Shown: piece by piece, positions 26,210-35,472 of the stretch
How positions within the stretch are numbered: the first letter of the stretch is position 1
Layout: each line of letters opens with the position of its first letter
Source: Spartobacteria bacterium
GTDB taxonomy: Bacteria > Verrucomicrobiota > Verrucomicrobiia > Chthoniobacterales > UBA10450
Direction: 5' to 3'
Length of the DNA: 64,000 nucleotides
NCBI GenBank assembly: GCA_003167555.1
Contig: PMSN01000003.1
Span: 124,001 to 188,000 of the forward strand
Position numbers and translations under genes: made by a program
The notes under the pieces: generated by a model
Database searches by the model: none
Told to the model about the DNA's origin: nothing
Seen by the model: only the letters and a program-made list of their open reading frames with translations

Positions 26210-28765
26210 ATGGATATGCTTCACGACTTCAGATTTGCGTTTCGGCAGCTCGGGAAGGCGCGGGCTTTCACGGCGGCGGCAATCATTGTGCTCGCGCTCG
26301 GGATTGGGGCGAACACCGCCATCTTCAGTCTCATGAACACGCTGCTGTTCCAGCCGCCCCATTACGCGAAGGCGAACGAGATCGTGCAGGTCTTTTCGCA
26401 GGATAAGAAAAATCCGAAGACGTTCCGCGGGTTTTCGTATCCGACCTACCTCGATATCCGCGATCAGAACAGCGTCTTCTCCGGTGTAATGGCGCACAAC
26501 CTCGCCATGGTCGGCGTGGGCGACAAGGGCAGCACACGGCGCGCGTTCACCGACGTGGTGAGTTCCAATTATTTCTCGGTCATGGGAGTGATGCCGATAC
26601 AAGGCCGCGCGTTCCGGGCGGAAGAGGAAACACCCGGCCGCGACGCGGCGGTCGCGATCCTGAGCTACAACTATTGGAAGAAGGAAGGGCTCAATCCCGC
26701 CATGCTGGGCTCGACCATCCTGATCGATAGCCGCCCCTTCACCGTGATCGGAATTATGCCGCAAGGATTCACCGGCACGACGCAGGTTTTCGCGCCGGAA
26801 ATCTGGCTGCCGCTCGGGGTTTACGATCAGGTTGCGAACGATTTTGAAACCGGGAATAAGGACAAACTCGATAATCGCGGAGGCCGGCAATTCATGATCG
26901 TCGGCCGCTTGAAGCCTGGTATGACGGCCGCGGCGGCAGCTCCGGCATTGAAGACGTTGGCGGCGAATCTCGAACAAGCCTGGCCAGTCGAGCAGAAAGA
27001 TCAGACGTTCATGATCGAAACGCTTTCGCGTTTTTCGCTAAGCACCAGCCCGAGCAGCGGTAATAATATCAAACGACTCGCGCCACTGCTTTTCGGAATG
27101 TCGGGTGTCGTGCTCCTGGTCGCGTGCCTGAACCTCGCCAACATGCTGCTCGCGCGCGGCGCGGCGCGGCGAAAGGAAATCGCGATCCGGCTCGCGCTCG
27201 GCGCCAGTCGCTGGCGGATCGTGCGTCAGTTACTCATCGAAGGTTTTGTCCTTGCGCTGGCCGGCGGAGTCTTTGGGTTATTGCTCGGCCTTTGGTCGTC
27301 GGATCTTCTTGTCGCCTCGTTAGGAAAGAAATTGCCGATCGATATCGTTTGGCAAAGTGGCCTGAGCACGCCGGTTCTTATGGCAACCTTCGCCTTTTGT
27401 CTGCTCGGGACGTTTGCCTTCGCGCTCGGTCCGGCGCTGAAGTTGTCGAAATCCGCGGTCATCGGCGATCTGAAGGAACAGGCGGGCGAAGACACATTCG
27501 TCAGGCGCTGGAAGTTTTTGCCGCGCAATCCACTGGTCGTGGTGCAGATCGCATTTTCGCTCGCGCTGCTCACGGCGGCCGCGCTTTTCATTCGCGGCGC
27601 GGGCAAGGCGGCAAACGTCGATACCGGTTTGCAGACGAGTTCGAATTACCTCCTGGAAGTCGACGCGAGTCTCGCGACCTACGACCAGACGCGCTCGCAG
27701 GATCTGTATCGCACACTCGAGGAACGGCTCGCGGCCTTGCCCGGCGTCGAACGCGCCAGCATCTCCTCCACGGTCCCGTTCGGGATGATCGAGCTCGACA
27801 AGTCAGTGCAGCGTGGCGGAGCAAATCCAGCGCCGGACGCGAAGCCCGCGACCGCTGCGGAAGGTCTCGCGTTTAAAGCGAACCTGAACAGCATCGGTGC
27901 GGATTATTTCAAGACCGTGGGATTGCCGTTGCTGCGCGGCCGCGCGTTCAACGTAGCGGAAGCGATGCATCAAACTTCGCCGACGGTCGCCATCATCGAC
28001 GAAGTGCTGGCGAAAAAGCTCTGGCCCGATGGCGATGCGCTGGGCCAGCGAATTCAATTTGCGGAAAAGGATCTGACGCAGGCCAAGAGTAGCGGGGAGA
28101 CGAGAGCGCAGATCGAAGTCGTCGGCATCGTGCCTTACACGCGCGACAATTTGTTCGAGAAAGATCCCAGCGGCACGCTCTATCTTCCTTTTGCCGGCGG
28201 TTTCCAGAGCAACGTGTTCTTCCACATCAGATTCGCGCCCAACGCCGGCCGCGATCCCGGAGCGACCGCGGATCTCATTCGCCGGACGGTGCGCGAAGTC
28301 GATGCCGCCGTTCCCATCCTGAGCCTGAAAACGTTCGCGCAACATCTCGATGGCAATATCGAGCTTTGGATTGTGCGGGCGGGCGCGGCGTTGTTCAGCA
28401 TCTTCGGCGGTCTGGCCTTAGCGCTCGCGACGGTCGGCGTGTATGGCGTGAAGGCCTACTCGGTCGCGCGTCGCACCCGGGAAATTGGTATTCGCATGGC
28501 TCTCGGCGCGCGCCGCGAGACGGTGCAATGGATGATCCTGCGTGAAGGCGCGGTGATGCTGACGAGTGGAGTGGCGCTCGGTTTACTGCTAGCGGCTGGG
28601 ACCGGCAAACTCATTAGCGGAATGCTCTATAACGTCGGCGCGCTCGATCCGCTTGCGTTCACGATTGCACCGGTAGTGCTCGCGGCGGCGGCGTTACTCG
28701 CGACCTGGCTGCCCGCGCGGCGCGCGACGCGGATCAGCCCAATGGCCGCGCTCCGCACGGAATAG
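26210..28765 (+). CDS. ADOP-type fused ABC transporter permease, second copy
   Basis: The ATG at 26210 has GCGAGG 7 nt upstream and gives MDMLHDFRFAFRQLGKARAF, the usual ADOP leader; the frame extends back to 26189. The 851-residue protein has the same layout as the copy at 20086: helix, MacB core, three helices with RGAARRKEIAIRLALGASRW, second core, final helices with ARRTREIGIRMALGARRETV and RISPMAALRTE at the C-terminus. The two copies are clearly diverged, so this is not a recent duplication. No ATPase subunit is adjacent. Confidence 0.9.
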   Translation: MDMLHDFRFAFRQLGKARAFTAAAIIVLALGIGANTAIFSLMNTLLFQPPHYAKANEIVQVFSQDKKNPKTFRGFSYPTYLDIRDQNSVFSGVMAHNLAMVGVGDKGSTRRAFTDVVSSNYFSVMGVMPIQGRAFRAEEETPGRDAAVAILSYNYWKKEGLNPAMLGSTILIDSRPFTVIGIMPQGFTGTTQVFAPEIWLPLGVYDQVANDFETGNKDKLDNRGGRQFMIVGRLKPGMTAAAAAPALKTLAANLEQAWPVEQKDQTFMIETLSRFSLSTSPSSGNNIKRLAPLLFGMSGVVLLVACLNLANMLLARGAARRKEIAIRLALGASRWRIVRQLLIEGFVLALAGGVFGLLLGLWSSDLLVASLGKKLPIDIVWQSGLSTPVLMATFAFCLLGTFAFALGPALKLSKSAVIGDLKEQAGEDTFVRRWKFLPRNPLVVVQIAFSLALLTAAALFIRGAGKAANVDTGLQTSSNYLLEVDASLATYDQTRSQDLYRTLEERLAALPGVERASISSTVPFGMIELDKSVQRGGANPAPDAKPATAAEGLAFKANLNSIGADYFKTVGLPLLRGRAFNVAEAMHQTSPTVAIIDEVLAKKLWPDGDALGQRIQFAEKDLTQAKSSGETRAQIEVVGIVPYTRDNLFEKDPSGTLYLPFAGGFQSNVFFHIRFAPNAGRDPGATADLIRRTVREVDAAVPILSLKTFAQHLDGNIELWIVRAGAALFSIFGGLALALATVGVYGVKAYSVARRTREIGIRMALGARRETVQWMILREGAVMLTSGVALGLLLAAGTGKLISGMLYNVGALDPLAFTIAPVVLAAAALLATWLPARRATRISPMAALRTE

Positions 28766-28969
28766 GCGCGAATTTTTTTAGCTTGCCTCGGAAAGGCGTT
28801 CCCACCTGCGGCTATTTGACCATGCCGAAGCGCTTGTTTCGCGCGGTCATTTTCAAGAAGTAGCGCAGCCGCCACGCTTTCCGCGCCGTCACCTGAAGAG
28901 TCTTTCCTACTTCCATGTGAAGATGAGCGGAGCAGGATCGATATCGATACGCCCGCTGATTTCGAGCAA

Positions 28970-31867
28970 CTAACGAGCTGAGGTGGTGGCGGGCGCTCTG
29001 GTGGAAACGATTTTGAATTTCCAGTTTTCGATCGGCGTGCCCGAGGTCTTGAGGTTGGACGTCAAGTAGTAGAGCCTTTTCGTGGCCGGATAATTGGGCG
29101 CTTCATCAAAACGCATCTTCAAATAGTAGGGTGGAATGCTCTGGTGATAGATCGTTGCCTTTAGCGTCAGGGACTTGGGATCCATTCCATTCAAAGGCAC
29201 CTCGTAAGTCACCACGCTTGTCCCGCTGCCATCCTTGTAATGAGCGTCATCTCCCACGGCGTGCGGGTGGGTAGCTTCGAGGAAAATACCGGAGAGCGAA
29301 GGATCAGGTCCTTTGGCCGACCAGCCGAGCGGCAGTAACCGGTTATCTTTTACCGGCGTATCGCGCCGGATAAAACTGGTGGTGAAGTTGCCGTCGGCAT
29401 CCTGGATCAACTCCTCGTAAATCTGCACCTGGTCCTGGCGCGTGATCGCATGTCCCGGCTGGTCGTAGTAATGCGGCTGGTAATGCTGACGCGGCTTGCC
29501 CGACTCATCCTGGTAGCGCTCGAAAAATTCCGATGGCAATCGCTTGTTATTTTCATCCACGATGATGCCCAGTTCATCAGTGCGACCGGAAGCCCACACG
29601 GTCTTTTCGTGATTGTCCAGTACTTGAAACTCGATGAAGGCCCGGCGAAAGCCGACTCCGCTGGGAAAGCGATGTCCGGTCTTATTCGTCACGGTCACGT
29701 TCGCAACCAGCTTGTCGTTCTTGGTTGAAACCGAAGTAACTGCGATCGTGGCCGTGGAATTTTGTGCCTGTTCGACGAAGGCGTCGATCGCGTTCGGGAG
29801 ATCGGCGTTCACCGTGAGCATGTAGTCATTCTGCCGGACACCTAGAACTTCGTTATACGGAAAGCTTTTTTCCGGCGTGGCTTTGGGATCCTTCATGAAC
29901 TGGGAAAACATCTCGAGGAGCGGAACGTTGAGTCCCTGAAACTGGTGCCGGACGAATCCACTGTCCCGGAAGCGCACCTGGATCTTGTCCGCCGCGGCGC
30001 GATGTTCGACGGCGGGGTAGGTGTCGTCCTCCACCGTGGCAATCGGCTGTTGGATCAGCGACACAGTCAAAGTGCCGGCGGCGTTGCGGTAGCTATTGCG
30101 CATGTGACAATCCTGGCAGGTCTGCGGGTTGGGATTGTGGCCGAACTCATTCTGGTAACTGCTATTGAGCCACTCCAGATAAGTTAGTTGCTCCAGGTTA
30201 TGCCCGATCGGTTTCTGGTCGACGACTGGCAGATTAATCGTGTGACAACTGCCGCACATCCGCGAGGACTTAATGAAGGGATCGTGCTTCGGCTTGATTC
30301 CCAGAGCATTGTTCATCGGATCGGTGACAATGACATTGTCTTCGAAAGGCCCGGCCAGCTCGTCGGCTTTGCAGGTTTGGAACAAGCCCGTGATCGAATG
30401 ATCGAGGAAATACTTCAACGGCGGCACGCCCGGCGGCGTCTTGTCTTCCGCGAGGTGGTGGCAGGCCGCGCAACTGACTCCATCGCGCGCTAGAGCGCCA
30501 TACTTAAAGTTTGGGTCCTTCATCTCGGTGAGGTAAACGATCTCGCGATTGAAGTCCGCGCTACCGCCATGGTCCAGGTCGAACTGGCGCTTTCCCATCA
30601 CGCCATGACAGCGGAAACAGGTGTTAACTACTTCACGAGCCAGCTTCTCTCCTTCCGCCTTGTCCTTGAAAGTTTTCAGGTAAGCCAGCTCACTGTCCAG
30701 TTGGGAATAGAAAATCGGATCGCGTCCCGCCAGACCCATCGGCGACCAGCGCCACTCACCAAAGGGCGAGACATTCATCAAGGGCGTCTTGCCGTTCGGT
30801 TGGAGCTGGCCGGTGTAGACCATGGGGTTGCCGTAATACATGGCGCTGTGGCAACCCATGCACGAATCCGAGGTGAGGAACTGCTGCGGGCCCTTGTGGT
30901 CGGCGACAATATGATCGTAGGTCTCCGGCGGTAGCTTCTGGACGTCGGTCAGCGGCACGGGAGGGATTGAGTGGTAGAATTCAACAAAGGCCGGGTTAGG
31001 ACTCGACGCGGGAGGTATCTCGGTAGTTTCTTTCGCAGGTGCCAGTAGCGCCATCTCGTCGTGATGGCTCATGGTAGGTTGTCCTAAATGGATCTCGGAA
31101 GGCGAAGGTCCAGGAGTCACGGGCTGCTTTCCTACCCGCACCGGCTCCGGTGTTGGGGAAGGCTGCGGCGTTGGTGAAAGCTGTGGTACCCACGAAAGAT
31201 CCACGAAATAGGACAAGGGTTGCCCCGGAAAACCTTTGATGTTGCTCAAAGAAACGAAGGTGAAGTCTTTCTCAGCGGAAGTATGGCACCTCGTGCAGTA
31301 CAATCCGAAACCTGCGTTGGGGACGGAGTAAGGCGGGTTGTTGTTGTCGATAGTCTGGCCGTCCCAGATCTCAGCCCAGTACCATCCGTCTTTCGAACCC
31401 TTGGAATCCTTGATCATCACGGTCCAATCGCTCACCTTCGGCGGCGGCTTGAGTTTATATTGCGCGGCGGGCGCTGTGTACTGCTCTTTGATGATCATCG
31501 CTCCGTCGGGAATCGTCCCGTCCCGTCCTTCCATCAGCCACTTCATGATTCCGGGTGAGTAATAGATCTTTACCGTCGGATGGACTCCGTAAAGTTTTCC
31601 GTTGATGTAAGGTCCGGTGTCGCGCAGACCTTTGTCTTCGCACCAACCAAGCTCCAGGTAGTAACGCTTCTCGAGGAACTCGGTCAGGCGTTCTTGGAAT
31701 TTCGGCAATCGGTCGGGCAGAAAGGTGCTGGGCAAAGGCAGGTTAGCGTTTTTTCCTGTAGAAGGAAGAGGCGCCGGCAATTGAGCCGTGACGGAAGAAG
31801 CATGGCCCAGGATCAACGCGCAGCCAGTAGCGAGGATCAACAACCAGAGCTTAATTCGTGGAAGCAT
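28970..31867 (-). CDS. Hexaheme c-type cytochrome with P460-like N-terminal domain
   Basis: This 965-residue exported protein has a signal peptide (1-28) and six CxxCH haem sites: CTRCH, CMGCH, CFRCH, CAACH, CGSCH and CQDCH. The N-terminal 230 residues resemble cytochrome P460 (LMEGRDGTIPDGAMIIKEQY; WTVMIKDSKG; WYWAEIWDG). A Pro-rich linker (about 232-300) leads to the multihaem region, and the C-terminal third is beta-rich. It should be periplasmic or surface-attached and move electrons; the substrate is unknown. No partner quinone-oxidoreductase gene is adjacent. Confidence 0.85.
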   Translation of the reverse strand: MLPRIKLWLLILATGCALILGHASSVTAQLPAPLPSTGKNANLPLPSTFLPDRLPKFQERLTEFLEKRYYLELGWCEDKGLRDTGPYINGKLYGVHPTVKIYYSPGIMKWLMEGRDGTIPDGAMIIKEQYTAPAAQYKLKPPPKVSDWTVMIKDSKGSKDGWYWAEIWDGQTIDNNNPPYSVPNAGFGLYCTRCHTSAEKDFTFVSLSNIKGFPGQPLSYFVDLSWVPQLSPTPQPSPTPEPVRVGKQPVTPGPSPSEIHLGQPTMSHHDEMALLAPAKETTEIPPASSPNPAFVEFYHSIPPVPLTDVQKLPPETYDHIVADHKGPQQFLTSDSCMGCHSAMYYGNPMVYTGQLQPNGKTPLMNVSPFGEWRWSPMGLAGRDPIFYSQLDSELAYLKTFKDKAEGEKLAREVVNTCFRCHGVMGKRQFDLDHGGSADFNREIVYLTEMKDPNFKYGALARDGVSCAACHHLAEDKTPPGVPPLKYFLDHSITGLFQTCKADELAGPFEDNVIVTDPMNNALGIKPKHDPFIKSSRMCGSCHTINLPVVDQKPIGHNLEQLTYLEWLNSSYQNEFGHNPNPQTCQDCHMRNSYRNAAGTLTVSLIQQPIATVEDDTYPAVEHRAAADKIQVRFRDSGFVRHQFQGLNVPLLEMFSQFMKDPKATPEKSFPYNEVLGVRQNDYMLTVNADLPNAIDAFVEQAQNSTATIAVTSVSTKNDKLVANVTVTNKTGHRFPSGVGFRRAFIEFQVLDNHEKTVWASGRTDELGIIVDENNKRLPSEFFERYQDESGKPRQHYQPHYYDQPGHAITRQDQVQIYEELIQDADGNFTTSFIRRDTPVKDNRLLPLGWSAKGPDPSLSGIFLEATHPHAVGDDAHYKDGSGTSVVTYEVPLNGMDPKSLTLKATIYHQSIPPYYLKMRFDEAPNYPATKRLYYLTSNLKTSGTPIENWKFKIVSTRAPATTSAR

Positions 31868-31982
31868 CTTAGGGGGACTCCTTGGATAGTTAAGGAACGG
31901 CCGTGGACGCTTTTGTCTTAAGCAGGGGGAATAGTCAATACTTTTGGGCGTTGTCAGGCGCGCGCTCGCTCTCTCAGTGTCT

Positions 31983-32124
31983 GGGGGAGCACAGGCTGCC
32001 AGCCTGTTCGTCTCGGCAGCTTGCCGAGACGCTGCTGGTTTAGGTCGCGCTCAACACTGGCGTAGCGTCATCAGGTGTCGCCGGCAAGCTGCCGGCAACT
32101 GCAGGCTGGCAGCCTGCGCTCCCC
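31983..32124. repeat. Interspersed inverted repeat, family B (AGGCTGCCAGCCTG core), copy 1
   Basis: The left arm GGGGGAGCACAGGCTGCCAG (31983) pairs with GCAGGCTGGCAGCCTGCGCT ending CCCC at 32124; inner hairpins CGGCAGCTTGCCG and CCGGCAAGCTGCCGG lie between. The same architecture recurs at 34403-34535. Confidence 0.88.
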
Positions 32125-32128
32125 AGAA

Positions 32129-32365
32129 TTACCTCAGCAACAACAGTTGGCTTCCACCGGCAACTTGCTGGATGCGTCGATCGCGCGCCTTGCAAGTCGT
32201 GGTTGGTCGCGTGAGCAGCACGGGTGATATTCCCGCCCCACTGTGGTAGAGCGACGGGAAGAAATTCTCGTCGCCATATTCCACTCGGATCTCCGCCTTT
32301 TCTTTCAGCGGTATCATCGCCCTGACTTTGTCGACGATGCTCAGGAATCTTCCCTCCGGGTGCAA
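32129..32365 (-). CDS. Possible small hypothetical protein or gene remnant
   Basis: This 78-codon frame opens with TTG; an in-frame stop lies shortly upstream. The product (RAMIPLKEKAEIRVEYGDEN; FFPSLYHSGAGISPVLLTRP) reads like protein rather than shadow sequence, and its stop lies 4 bp from the family-B repeat, a position these repeats often take after genes. No family, no ribosome-binding site and no convincing start, so it could be the tail of a truncated gene. Confidence 0.3.
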   Translation of the reverse strand: MHPEGRFLSIVDKVRAMIPLKEKAEIRVEYGDENFFPSLYHSGAGISPVLLTRPTTTCKARDRRIQQVAGGSQLLLLR

Positions 32366-32424
32366 CCTCGCGTTTCCAACCTTGCTTCCAGTGCCGAGTC
32401 GGCGCTAAAACATGGGACATCGCC

Positions 32425-33150
32425 ATGAACTACTCCGCCGCCATCTCCGATTTCTTCAAAAGCCCGAAGTGGACGATGAACATGCTCCTGGGCGGCGCTT
32501 GCGCGCTGATTCCATTCGTGGGCCAGATCGTGGTCCTCGGTTGGGCCGTCACGGGGTTTTGGGGGCGAGACGAGGAGAACTACGAGACGTTCCCTGATTT
32601 CGATTTTTCCCACTTCGGCAAATACCTCGAGCGCGGCCTCTGGCCATTCCTGGTCACGTTCGTCGCGAGCCTGGTGATGGTGCCGGTGATCTGGGTGGTG
32701 ACCATACCCACCATGCTGATCGGCACGCTGGCCGCGGGGAGCAACGAGAAAGCCGGCGGTTGTTTCGCGGTCGTCATGCCGGTGGTGATGATGTTTCTCA
32801 TCATGCTCATTGTCTTCGCCATGATGTTGCTCATAACGCCGCTCAAGATCCGGGCGTCGATCACACAGGATTTTGCCAAGTCATTTAATTTCGCCTGGGT
32901 GAAACGGTTCGTAAGCCTGATGTGGAAGGAGATTTTTCTGGCTTCGCTTTTCCTCCTGGTAGCCGGCACTGCACTCGCGATCGTCGGCATGGTTCTCTTC
33001 TGCGTCGGCATGTATGCCGCCACCGTGGTGATCTATTTCGCGTGGACCCATCTGCACAAGCAGCTCTACCGCCTTTATCTCAGCCGCGGTGGAGAACCGG
33101 TGCCATTCAGTCCGAAACTGCGCGACACGCCGCCGCCAATGCCGGCTTAA
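32425..33150 (+). CDS. DUF4013-type membrane protein
   Basis: This 241-residue protein opens with the DUF4013 pattern (FFKSPKWTMNMLLGGACALI, then GWAVTGFWGRDE ... LPDFD-like FPDFDF) and has about five membrane helices, with WPFLVTFVASLVMVPVIWVV and a long hydrophobic block at 110-150. The role of the family is unknown. The C-terminus is Pro-rich. A short gap leads to the DUF2891 gene. Confidence 0.82.
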   Translation: MNYSAAISDFFKSPKWTMNMLLGGACALIPFVGQIVVLGWAVTGFWGRDEENYETFPDFDFSHFGKYLERGLWPFLVTFVASLVMVPVIWVVTIPTMLIGTLAAGSNEKAGGCFAVVMPVVMMFLIMLIVFAMMLLITPLKIRASITQDFAKSFNFAWVKRFVSLMWKEIFLASLFLLVAGTALAIVGMVLFCVGMYAATVVIYFAWTHLHKQLYRLYLSRGGEPVPFSPKLRDTPPPMPA

Positions 33151-33312
33151 ACAGTTCCTAACGCTGGCTCGAAGGAAATCTGTGTTGAAACTCGTTCGGC
33201 TCCCGCCTCTCTCGCCGCTACCCATCGCGGCTTTACCTTCTATGTCGCTCATCCCATTCGCTCCATTCATCTGTGGCTCCTTTTTCTTCGGTGCTCTCCA
33301 TTTGAAAGTACG

Positions 33313-34401
33313 ATGAAGTCTTTCCTGTCCGCTCTCCTGTTGCTGCTGCCCGTCGCGGTCACGGCGGCTGAGGCGCCTCCGAAATTCGACGCGGCGGCGG
33401 CGGAACGATTCGCGCGCCTCGCTCTCGCCTGCGTCGACAAGGAGTATCCGAACAAGATCAGCCACTTCATGAACAGCGACGCCGACGTGGCGCCGCCGCG
33501 CAAATTGACTCCCGCCTTCTACGGTTGCTACGACTGGCACTCGTCCGTGCACGGCCATTGGCTCCTCGCCCGGCTGGTGCGCACATTTCCCGATGCGTCG
33601 TTCGCCAAACCGGCCCGCGCCGCGCTCCGCAAAAGTCTCACCGCCGATAACCTGAAACAGGAAGCCGCGTATCTGCGCGAAAAAGGCCGATCCAGTTTCG
33701 AGCGGCCGTACGGTCTGGCCTGGCTGCTTCAACTCTGCGCCGAGCTGCGCGCATGGGATGATCCCGAGGCGAAAGAGATGTCGGCGAATTTGCGTCCACT
33801 CGAGGACGCCGCTGTCGAGCGGCTCACCGCCTGGTTACCGAAGCTCTCGCATCCGGTCCGCATCGGCGAGCACGATCAAACCGCGTTCGGGCTCGGCCTC
33901 ATGCTCGATTACGCGCGCGCAGCCGGGAACGAGAGCTTCGCCAAACTCATCATCGAACAAGCGCGCAAATTTTACCTCGCCGACAAAGACTGCCCGCTCA
34001 CCTACGAACCTTCCGGCGAAGATTTTCTCTCGCCGGTTCTCGGTGAAGCAGACGTAATGCGCCGCGTGCTTACCCCCGCCGAGTTCGCCGCGTGGTTGCA
34101 AGACTTCATGCCGCAAATTCCAACCAAGGCGAACACGAACTGGCTTCCCGTTGTCGTTTCACCCGACCCGAGCGACCCGAAGCTCGCGCACCTCGATGGC
34201 TTGAACCTGAGCCGCGCCTGGATGCTCGAAGGCATTCTCTCAGCGCTTCCGGCCGACGATACGCGCCGCCCCGCGCTCAGCGCTGCCGCCGAAGCCCATC
34301 GTCGCGCCGGTCTCGCCGCTGTGACCGGCGAACATTACGAAGGCGGACATTGGCTCGGCAGCTTCGCCGTTTATCTCGTCACGCAGCGCGGTATTAAGTG
34401 A
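33313..34401 (+). CDS. DUF2891 exported protein
   Basis: This 362-residue protein has a signal peptide (MKSFLSALLLLLPVAVTAAE) and the DUF2891 features: ERFARLALACVDKEYPNKI, FYGCYDWHSSVHGHWLLARL with a likely active-site cluster (Asp, His, His), SSFERPYGLAWLLQLC, DCPLTYEPSGEDFLSP and EGGHWLGSFAVYL at the end. It looks like an alpha/alpha-toroid enzyme; the activity is not known. A family-B repeat follows 2 bp after the stop. Confidence 0.87.
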   Translation: MKSFLSALLLLLPVAVTAAEAPPKFDAAAAERFARLALACVDKEYPNKISHFMNSDADVAPPRKLTPAFYGCYDWHSSVHGHWLLARLVRTFPDASFAKPARAALRKSLTADNLKQEAAYLREKGRSSFERPYGLAWLLQLCAELRAWDDPEAKEMSANLRPLEDAAVERLTAWLPKLSHPVRIGEHDQTAFGLGLMLDYARAAGNESFAKLIIEQARKFYLADKDCPLTYEPSGEDFLSPVLGEADVMRRVLTPAEFAAWLQDFMPQIPTKANTNWLPVVVSPDPSDPKLAHLDGLNLSRAWMLEGILSALPADDTRRPALSAAAEAHRRAGLAAVTGEHYEGGHWLGSFAVYLVTQRGIK

Positions 34402-34402
34402 T

Positions 34403-34535
34403 GGGGAGCGCAGGCTGCCAGCCTGCACCGCCCGGCAGCCTGCCGGGCGGAATCTTCAACGCGTCTCGGATAATTTTCGTTTTGGGTGTTTGCGGCAAGC
34501 TGCCGCAAACTGCAGGCTGGCAGCCTGCGCTCCCC
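34403..34535. repeat. Interspersed inverted repeat, family B, copy 2
   Basis: The arm GGGGAGCGCAGGCTGCCAGC (34403-34426) is the exact complement of 34512-34535. Two nested palindromes lie inside (CCCGGCAGCCTGCCGGG and TGCGGCAAGCTGCCGCA). It fills the gap between the DUF2891 and metallo-hydrolase genes. Confidence 0.93.
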
Positions 34536-34557
34536 ATAGCGTTCAATCTTTGAAGCT

Positions 34558-35472
34558 GTGATCCACATTCTCGACACGCGTCATCTCGGCCGCGCCGGCA
34601 TCATCGCCAGCACCGCGCTCGAGACAGATGAAGGCTTGGTCCTCTTCGATACCGGGCCCGAGTCGACCTTCGAAAATCTCGCGACGGAACTCCGCACGAT
34701 TCATTTCAGCGCGGAAGACGTGCGCCATGTCTTCCTCAGCCACATCCATTTCGATCATGCCGGCGCCGCGTGGCGATTCGCGGAACTCGGCGCCACGATT
34801 TACGTTCATCCGCGCGGCGCGCCGCACCTTATCGATCCCGCGAAGCTCATCGCTTCCGCTACGCGCCTCTACGGCGACGACATGGAAAGACTCTGGGGCC
34901 GGCTCGCACCGGTCCCCGAGGAGCGCGTCAGAATTTTGCAGGACAACGATATCGTCCGCGTCGCTCCGTTCGAAGTGCGCGCGATCGCAACGCCTGGGCA
35001 CGCCGGCCATCACCACGTTTATCACTGGGACGACAACGTTTTCGGCGGCGACGTCGCCGGGGTGCGTTTGGGCGGAGGCCCGCCTACGCCTCCCTTCGTT
35101 CCGCCCGAGCTCGACATCGAGTCGTGGCTAGAATCGATCGCAAAAATCCGGGCGCTCAATCCCGCAAAACTTTTTCTGCCGCACTTCGGATTGGTGAAAG
35201 GCCCAGTCCCTGTGCATCTCGATGCGCTCGACGAACGTGTGCGCCGCTGGTCACTCTGGTTCCGCGACCGCATTCGCGCCGGCCACGACGAACCGCAAAT
35301 GACGCCAGCCTTCGCCGCCTATATCGCCGAAGAATTGCGAGCCGCTGGCGCCACCGAAGACGAAACGCTCGATTACGAATGCGCCGACCCCAGCTTCATG
35401 GCCGTCAGCGCAGCCGTGCGCTATTGGCGGAAGCATCATCCGGAGCAACTGAGCTCTCTCCGGTCAGACTAA
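34558..35472 (+). CDS. Metallo-beta-lactamase-fold hydrolase
   Basis: This 304-residue protein begins at a GTG (MIHILDTRHLGRAGIIASTA). It has the MBL zinc motif SHIHFDHAGAAW (HxHxDH), the second-site His in GHAGHHHVYHW, an Asp in GGDVAGVRLGG and the last His in LFLPHFG. No signal peptide, so it is cytoplasmic. The substrate cannot be told; glyoxalase-II-like and lactonase-like proteins share these features. The C-terminal 80 residues are helical. Confidence 0.88.
   Translation: MIHILDTRHLGRAGIIASTALETDEGLVLFDTGPESTFENLATELRTIHFSAEDVRHVFLSHIHFDHAGAAWRFAELGATIYVHPRGAPHLIDPAKLIASATRLYGDDMERLWGRLAPVPEERVRILQDNDIVRVAPFEVRAIATPGHAGHHHVYHWDDNVFGGDVAGVRLGGGPPTPPFVPPELDIESWLESIAKIRALNPAKLFLPHFGLVKGPVPVHLDALDERVRRWSLWFRDRIRAGHDEPQMTPAFAAYIAEELRAAGATEDETLDYECADPSFMAVSAAVRYWRKHHPEQLSSLRSD

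Larger units (their letters stand above)
31868..32424. other. Intergenic region with family-B repeat and a small open frame
   Basis: Contains the repeat at 31983-32124 and, to its right on the minus strand, the 78-codon frame at 32129-32365. The first 115 bp upstream of the cytochrome presumably hold its promoter, but no clear boxes can be named. Confidence 0.6.

Noticed and set aside
28766-28969. Small gene between the second ADOP permease and the cytochrome
   Set aside because: Only a 13-codon ATG frame is found; no ribosome-binding site and no terminator that can be named.
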